DNA from: Aeromonas sobria | Lineage (GTDB): Bacteria > Pseudomonadota > Gammaproteobacteria > Enterobacterales > Aeromonadaceae | NCBI RefSeq assembly: GCF_000820145.1 | Contig: NZ_CDBW01000044.1 | Coordinates: 62,001-126,000 of the forward strand | Length of the DNA: 64,000 bases | Direction: 5' to 3' | Shown here: in pieces, positions 60,203-64,000 of the stretch | Layout: every line of letters starts with the position of its first letter | Position numbering within the stretch: position 1 is the stretch's first letter | Notes under the pieces: model-generated | Seen by the model: the letters and a program-made list of their open reading frames with translations, nothing else | Told to the model about the DNA's origin: nothing | The model's database searches: none | Made by a program: the position numbers and the translations under genes

Positions 60203-60588
60203 CAAAGCTTGACAGCCCCTGAATGACAGGTGGCGGTGGTAAGCCGCTGCCTGTTATCTCCCCTTACGCCCCTTTACCGCTGATTTGCCTCAAAATTTCG
60301 AAAAATCAGTAAAATTATTTTTGTGACCCGGATCGGTTATCTCGGTCAATAATCCCCCGTTACCCCTTGAAAGTGATGAATTAAACAGCAAGTTAAAACA
60401 AATGATTAACACACTAGTCACTTTTATGTATTCTGCTGTCACTGGTCTGATTTCTTACCTCCTACCAGATCCATAGAATCGAACCAGAATTGACAAGAAG
60501 AAGCTGAAATAAAAACGGATTTTGCCGTGATCTGCACCGGACGTGCAGTCTTCATTGGCAAAAAAATCTGCCTACAAGAGAGAACCCC
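60203..60588. other. promoter region of the first fadL gene
   Basis: The 386 bp hold no gene. After the DUF3379 stop the sequence turns AT-rich. It contains a sigma-70-like promoter (TTAACA at 60406-60411, TATTCT at 60429-60434, spacer 17) and a FadR-like site over the predicted start of transcription. Confidence 0.55.
60440..60456 (+). promoter_or_regulatory. FadR-like operator upstream of the first fadL gene
   Basis: CACTGGTCTGATTTCTT matches the FadR consensus AACTGGTCNGACCWGTT at 12 of 16 defined positions. It overlaps the predicted transcription start (about 60441) of the promoter at 60406-60434, a repressor position as in E. coli fadL. Confidence 0.6.
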
Positions 60589-61869
60589 ATGACGACAACT
60601 ATTTTCAAGAAGAGCCTGATTGCCGCCACCATCGCACTGGCCACCGGTCAAGTCCATGCTGCGGCATTCCAGTTGAACGAGCACTCAGCCTCCGGTCTGG
60701 GTCGCGCCTATGCAGGCGAAGCAGCCATCGCCGATAACGCCTCCGTGCTGGCCCGTAACCCGGCAGCCATGACCACCTTCGACAAGATGGCGGTCTCCGT
60801 CTCCGGCACCTATATCAAGCCGGATGTGGATGTGGATGGAACAGTTCCTTTGCGCAGAGCAAGTGCTAGCGAAGACGGCATTGCCCCCGCAGCATTTGTT
60901 CCTGCCTCTTATTTTATCCAGCCACTAAATGACCAGTGGGCTTGGGGAATTGGCTTGTTCTCCAACTACGGACTGTCTACTGAATACGATAAAAGTTTTG
61001 CCGCTGGCTCAGGTGCAGGTGACACCTCTCTCACTACCTTCAATATCAACCCTAATATTGCCTACCGGATCAATGACCAATTCAGCATCGGTGCCGGTAT
61101 CAATGCGGTTTATGGCGCTGCAGAGTTGAACCGTTTCAACGGAGACCTGATTCCCACGCTGCCTAATGAGACACGCGTTTCCCATATGAAGGGGGATACT
61201 TGGGGCTTTGGCTGGAATGTCGGCTCACTCTACGAAATCAACGAGAATAACCGTCTTGCACTTACTTATCGCTCACAAGTGAAAATGAGCTTTGATGGTG
61301 ATTATTCCAATGATCTTCCTGCTGTTGCAGGTGGTTTGGCTGGCAAAACTGTTGATGGCAATCTGAAAATAGACTTACCAGCTCAAGCTGAGTTTGCCGG
61401 TTACCACCGTCTCAATCAGCAGTTTGCTGTTCACTACTCTGTCAACTGGACCGACTGGAGCGCTTTCCAAGAGCTGAAAGCAACCTCTACTAGCGGTGCA
61501 ACTCTGTTGCAAAAAGATGAGAAGTTTAAAGATTCAACACGTTATGCGATCGGCGGTACCTGGTACATCAACCCTGCTTGGGAAGCGCGCTTGGGCTTTG
61601 CTTATGACAAGACCCCGATCGAAGCTGAATATCGCAGCTTGAGCATTCCTGACTCTGATCGTATCTGGTATAGCGCCGGTACAACTTACCACTTCAACCC
61701 GGATATGAGCTTGGACTTCGGCCTGACCTATATCGATGGCAAGAAAGTAGATGTAGATGAAAGCTTGGGTGCTACACATGGCCCTGCAAGCCCAACAAAC
61801 CCGCATTGGGTCGGTACTTCCCATGGCGATGCATTCCTGGCTTCTGTTGGCTTCAATATGAAGTTCTGA
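60589..61869 (+). CDS. fadL: long-chain fatty acid outer-membrane transporter FadL (first copy)
   Basis: FadL is a 14-strand outer-membrane barrel that admits long-chain fatty acids. The 426-residue protein has a signal peptide (KKSLIAATIALATGQVHA), then AAFQLNEHSASGLGRAYAGE and AAIADNASVLARNPAAMTTF, the N-terminal hatch region with the conserved NPA motif. The C-terminus ends in Phe (GFNMKF), as barrel proteins do. AGAGAG lies about 9 bp before the ATG. A terminator separates it from a second FadL gene. It is coded downstream of an ECF sigma factor, which may or may not control it. Confidence 0.95.
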   Translation: MTTTIFKKSLIAATIALATGQVHAAAFQLNEHSASGLGRAYAGEAAIADNASVLARNPAAMTTFDKMAVSVSGTYIKPDVDVDGTVPLRRASASEDGIAPAAFVPASYFIQPLNDQWAWGIGLFSNYGLSTEYDKSFAAGSGAGDTSLTTFNINPNIAYRINDQFSIGAGINAVYGAAELNRFNGDLIPTLPNETRVSHMKGDTWGFGWNVGSLYEINENNRLALTYRSQVKMSFDGDYSNDLPAVAGGLAGKTVDGNLKIDLPAQAEFAGYHRLNQQFAVHYSVNWTDWSAFQELKATSTSGATLLQKDEKFKDSTRYAIGGTWYINPAWEARLGFAYDKTPIEAEYRSLSIPDSDRIWYSAGTTYHFNPDMSLDFGLTYIDGKKVDVDESLGATHGPASPTNPHWVGTSHGDAFLASVGFNMKF

Positions 61870-61884
61870 TGATTGACCGATTTG

Positions 61885-61912
61885 AAAGAGCGCCGCCAGG
61901 CGCTCTTTTTTT
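61885..61912 (+). terminator. terminator of the first fadL gene
   Basis: AAAGAGCGCC (61885-61894) and GGCGCTCTTT (61899-61908) form a stem with a GCCA loop, followed by more T. It lies 15 bp after the stop. Confidence 0.88.
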
Positions 61913-62044
61913 ATCCGAAATACTCATTTCAGCGCACACATGTAGCACACACGTGTTTATTTTTCTTTTCCAATCAAGCTATTAGAGTGCATCATCCCAG
62001 CATTAAATCTTGTTTTATCCAGATACCGGCCATTACCGTTGCCT

Positions 62045-62061
62045 TACTGGTCATACCATAT
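62045..62061 (+). promoter_or_regulatory. FadR-like operator upstream of the second fadL gene
   Basis: TACTGGTCATACCATAT keeps the ACTGGTC half and the ACC of the second half of the FadR consensus. It lies 60 bp before the ATG. The match is weaker than at the other two sites. Confidence 0.4.
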
Positions 62062-62121
62062 AAAATCCTGCCTCCATTCATATGACCTATTGAACCTTCG
62101 GGTAACAGCAAGGATTTTGCC

Positions 62122-63396
62122 ATGCATCCCATCATCAAACCGTCCGCAATCGCCCTGCTGGTGATCGCGGGTCAGACCCATGCCGCCGGGTTCCAGCTGG
62201 CTGAACAGTCCGCTACAGGTCTCGGACGCGCCTTTGCCGGTGAGGCCGCCATTGCAGATAACGCCAGCGTGCTCTCCCGCAATGCGGCTGCCATGACCCG
62301 CTTCGATCAGATGGCGCTGTCTGGCGGTGCCATCTATGTCAGTCCTGACGTCAATATTGAAGGCAACTCCCGCTTGCCGACAAAAACCGGCATCGTCACT
62401 TCCGATGCAAGTGCACACGATATCGCCGCCGCAGCCTGGGTTCCCAACGCTTATCTCATCATTCCACTCAATGAGCAGTGGCGCCTCGGCTTCTCGGCTA
62501 CCTCTTACTACGGTCTTGGCGTCAAGATGCCGGATAACTACAGCGCCGGCCACTTTGGCAATGTCTCTGATATCAAGACCATGGATCTGGGTACCTCACT
62601 CGCCTATCGCATTAATGAGATGTGGTCGGTGGGGGCCGGAATTTCGGCCATTCAGGGCGAAGGCGAAGTCGGCGGCACCTTCCCCTCTCGCAACCTGATC
62701 GCAAAACATCTGCAAGGAGATGGCTGGGCATGGGGCTGGAATGTGAGCACTTTGCTGGAGTTGTCCGAGCAAACCCGGATCGGCCTCTCCTACCGTCACG
62801 ATGTCACTTTGACGCTCTCGGGGAACGCTATTGTAGGCCGGCCCAATGCTGACGGCTCCGTTACCGAGCTCAGAGATACCGGCAGTCTGGATCTACCATT
62901 GCCCGCGACGGCAGAATTGGCGGCTTTCCATCAGCTGACTGACAAGCTGGCTCTCCACGGCAGCCTGAACTGGACCAACTGGAGCAAATTCGTTCAGTTG
63001 GAAGCTGATCTTAACAATTTGCAGAGCATGCACATCAAGGATGAGCACTGGGAAGATAGCTGGCGCTATGCCGTCGGTATGACCTATCAGGTCACGCCCA
63101 AGTGGCAACTGCGATCCGGTGTGGCCTATGACGCAAGTCCGGTGCCAGCCGATCGTCGCACCATCTCCATCCCGGACGCCGATCGGATCTGGTACAGCCT
63201 GGGAATGGGTTATCAGTTCACGTCAAACCTGACCATGGATCTCGGGCTGACCCTGATCGATGGTAAAAAAGTAGATGTCACTGAAACAATGCAACTACCG
63301 ATACCAAACACCAATAAAACAACAAGCTCCACCTTCCAGGGCACTTCCGAAGGGGATGCCTGGCTGGCTGGTGCACAATTGAGCTATCTCTTCTAA
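62122..63396 (+). CDS. FadL-family outer-membrane porin (second copy)
   Basis: The 424-residue protein is a paralogue of the preceding FadL. It has a signal peptide (IKPSAIALLVIAGQTHA), the hatch motif AAGFQLAEQSATGLGRAFAGE and AAIADNASVLSRNAAAMTRF (NPA replaced by NAA), and a C-terminal Phe (GAQLSYLF). Shared landmarks include IPDADRIWYSLGMGYQF. The loss of the Pro in NPA may alter the hatch. Paralogues often differ in substrate (aromatic hydrocarbons, shorter lipids), but this cannot be read here. The start has AAGGA about 10 bp upstream. It has its own FadR-like site. Confidence 0.92.
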   Translation: MHPIIKPSAIALLVIAGQTHAAGFQLAEQSATGLGRAFAGEAAIADNASVLSRNAAAMTRFDQMALSGGAIYVSPDVNIEGNSRLPTKTGIVTSDASAHDIAAAAWVPNAYLIIPLNEQWRLGFSATSYYGLGVKMPDNYSAGHFGNVSDIKTMDLGTSLAYRINEMWSVGAGISAIQGEGEVGGTFPSRNLIAKHLQGDGWAWGWNVSTLLELSEQTRIGLSYRHDVTLTLSGNAIVGRPNADGSVTELRDTGSLDLPLPATAELAAFHQLTDKLALHGSLNWTNWSKFVQLEADLNNLQSMHIKDEHWEDSWRYAVGMTYQVTPKWQLRSGVAYDASPVPADRRTISIPDADRIWYSLGMGYQFTSNLTMDLGLTLIDGKKVDVTETMQLPIPNTNKTTSSTFQGTSEGDAWLAGAQLSYLF

Positions 63397-63414
63397 ATTC
63401 CTTCCCTGCAGAAA

Positions 63415-63467
63415 AACACTATGCCAATTATTGCCTTACTCCATATGGTGAGCACTGGCATAGTGTT
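63415..63467. repeat. inverted repeat after the second fadL gene
   Basis: AACACTATGCCA (63415-63426) and TGGCATAGTGTT (63456-63467) are perfect 12-bp arms with a 29-base interval. No T-tract follows on either side, so a simple terminator is doubtful. It lies between the fadL stop and the EAL/HDOD gene. Confidence 0.7.
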
Positions 63468-63512
63468 CTGCTACACCATAAACTCAACCCAGTACCCATA
63501 CTGGAGCAAGGC

Positions 63513-64000
63513 ATGTATTCCTACGTAGCAAGACAGCCAATACTCGATAGAGACCTCAATACCTATGCCTATGAGCTGCTCTTTCGCGATAGCCTGAATA
63601 ACGTCTTCCCTGGTATCTCCTCCCAGCAGGCTACTTCGCGTCTGGTGGTCGAACAATTCCTGCAACAGAACATCGATCAACTGCTGGGTGGCCTGCCCTG
63701 CTTTATCAACTTCCCTCACTCACTGCTGTTAGAGGGCTTGGCAGAGTGCCTGCCGCCCGAAAAAGTAGTGATCGAAATTCTGGAAGACTCGCCGCCGGAT
63801 GATGCGTTGCTAGAAAAGGTGAAACAGCTGCACAAACTGGGTTATCAGCTGGCGCTCGATGACTTCACCATGTCGCCGGATTGGGAGCGCTTTCTCCCCT
63901 TTATCCATATCATCAAGTTTGATTTACGTGCCACGTCGTTGATGATGATCAAGGTGTTTATCCAGCGTCATACGTCACTTGGATTGACCTATCTGGCTGA
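63513..64000 (+). CDS. EAL/HDOD signalling protein, 3' truncated by the window edge
   Basis: The 162 visible residues begin an EAL-type domain, then the frame runs off the window. They read YVARQPILDRDLNTYAYELLFRDS, FINFPHSLLLEGLAECLPPE, VVIEILEDSPPDD and LGYQLALDDFTMSPDWERFL. The catalytic signature EAL is replaced by ELL, which suggests a degenerate phosphodiesterase. This N-terminal pattern is that of YuxH/CdgJ-type proteins, which carry a C-terminal HDOD domain (not visible here). GGAG lies about 8 bp before the ATG. The role would be c-di-GMP-linked regulation of motility; the activity itself is uncertain. Confidence 0.85.
   Translation, partial: MYSYVARQPILDRDLNTYAYELLFRDSLNNVFPGISSQQATSRLVVEQFLQQNIDQLLGGLPCFINFPHSLLLEGLAECLPPEKVVIEILEDSPPDDALLEKVKQLHKLGYQLALDDFTMSPDWERFLPFIHIIKFDLRATSLMMIKVFIQRHTSLGLTYLA

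Noticed and set aside
1..64000. CRISPR array, prophage or rRNA operon
   Set aside because: No regularly spaced repeats, phage structural genes or rRNA sequences were seen in the window.

Overview
The window looks like chromosome of a gamma-proteobacterium, most probably Aeromonas. This is inferred from the gene order, the E. coli/Vibrio-like protein set (PurT, RibE, MdtK, FdhF, AroC-PrmB-SmrB, PabB-NudL, YeaG/YeaH/SpoVR, FadIJ, FadL) and a visibly G+C-rich, Ala/Leu-rich coding style. No replication origin, rRNA, CRISPR array, prophage or insertion sequence was recognised. The one clearly foreign-looking stretch is an AT-rich two-gene block at 17.7-19.2 kb.

Layout. 0-9 kb: the end of a TPR-like protein, a MarR regulator with a DUF4250 partner, azoreductase AzoR, an EamA transporter, PurT, sugar phosphatase HxpB, a CPXCG zinc-ribbon protein followed by tandem repeats, riboflavin synthase, YaeP and the MATE pump MdtK. 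9.1-9.7 kb: five tRNA-Val(GAC) genes of two alternating sequence types. 9.8-17.2 kb: a formate dehydrogenase locus on the minus strand: HydN-like ferredoxin, selenocysteine FdhF (read through an in-frame TGA, with a visible SECIS hairpin), two unrecognised small genes, an FhlA-type sigma-54 activator and the sulfurtransferase FdhD. No hydrogenase subunits are present. 17.7-19.3 kb: a low-G+C cassette of an unknown coiled-coil protein plus an Abi-alpha (DUF4393) protein, ending in an 86-bp inverted-repeat element. This is the best candidate for an undescribed system.

19.8-43.3 kb: housekeeping and accessory genes: Kup, RhlE, a periplasmic solute-binding protein, AroC and PrmB, SmrB, a PAS-GGDEF cyclase, a secreted GH19 chitinase, a methyltransferase, a PhnA-type protein, class I fumarase, PabB-NudL, an SdaC-type transporter, a lipoprotein, SstT and a RecQ helicase. 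43.9-48.7 kb: the prkA(yeaG)-yeaH-spoVR stress operon. 48.8-52.3 kb: fadI-fadJ. 52.5-58.8 kb: six tightly overlapping genes, MoxR-DUF58-DUF4381-VWA-VWA/TPR-BatD. 58.8-60.2 kb: an ECF sigma factor with a DUF3379 protein. 60.6-63.4 kb: two tandem fadL-type porins. The last gene, an EAL/HDOD protein, runs off the window.

How the genes work together. FhlA, HydN, FdhF and FdhD form a formate-oxidation module with a candidate sigma-54 promoter in front of hydN; PurT separately consumes formate. FadL imports long-chain fatty acids and FadI/FadJ degrade them. FadR-like palindromes are visible before fadIJ and before both fadL genes, so the three units may be one regulon. The MoxR/VWA genes form a membrane-associated complex set. 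Most boundaries between convergent units carry strong intrinsic terminators, several of them usable from both sides.
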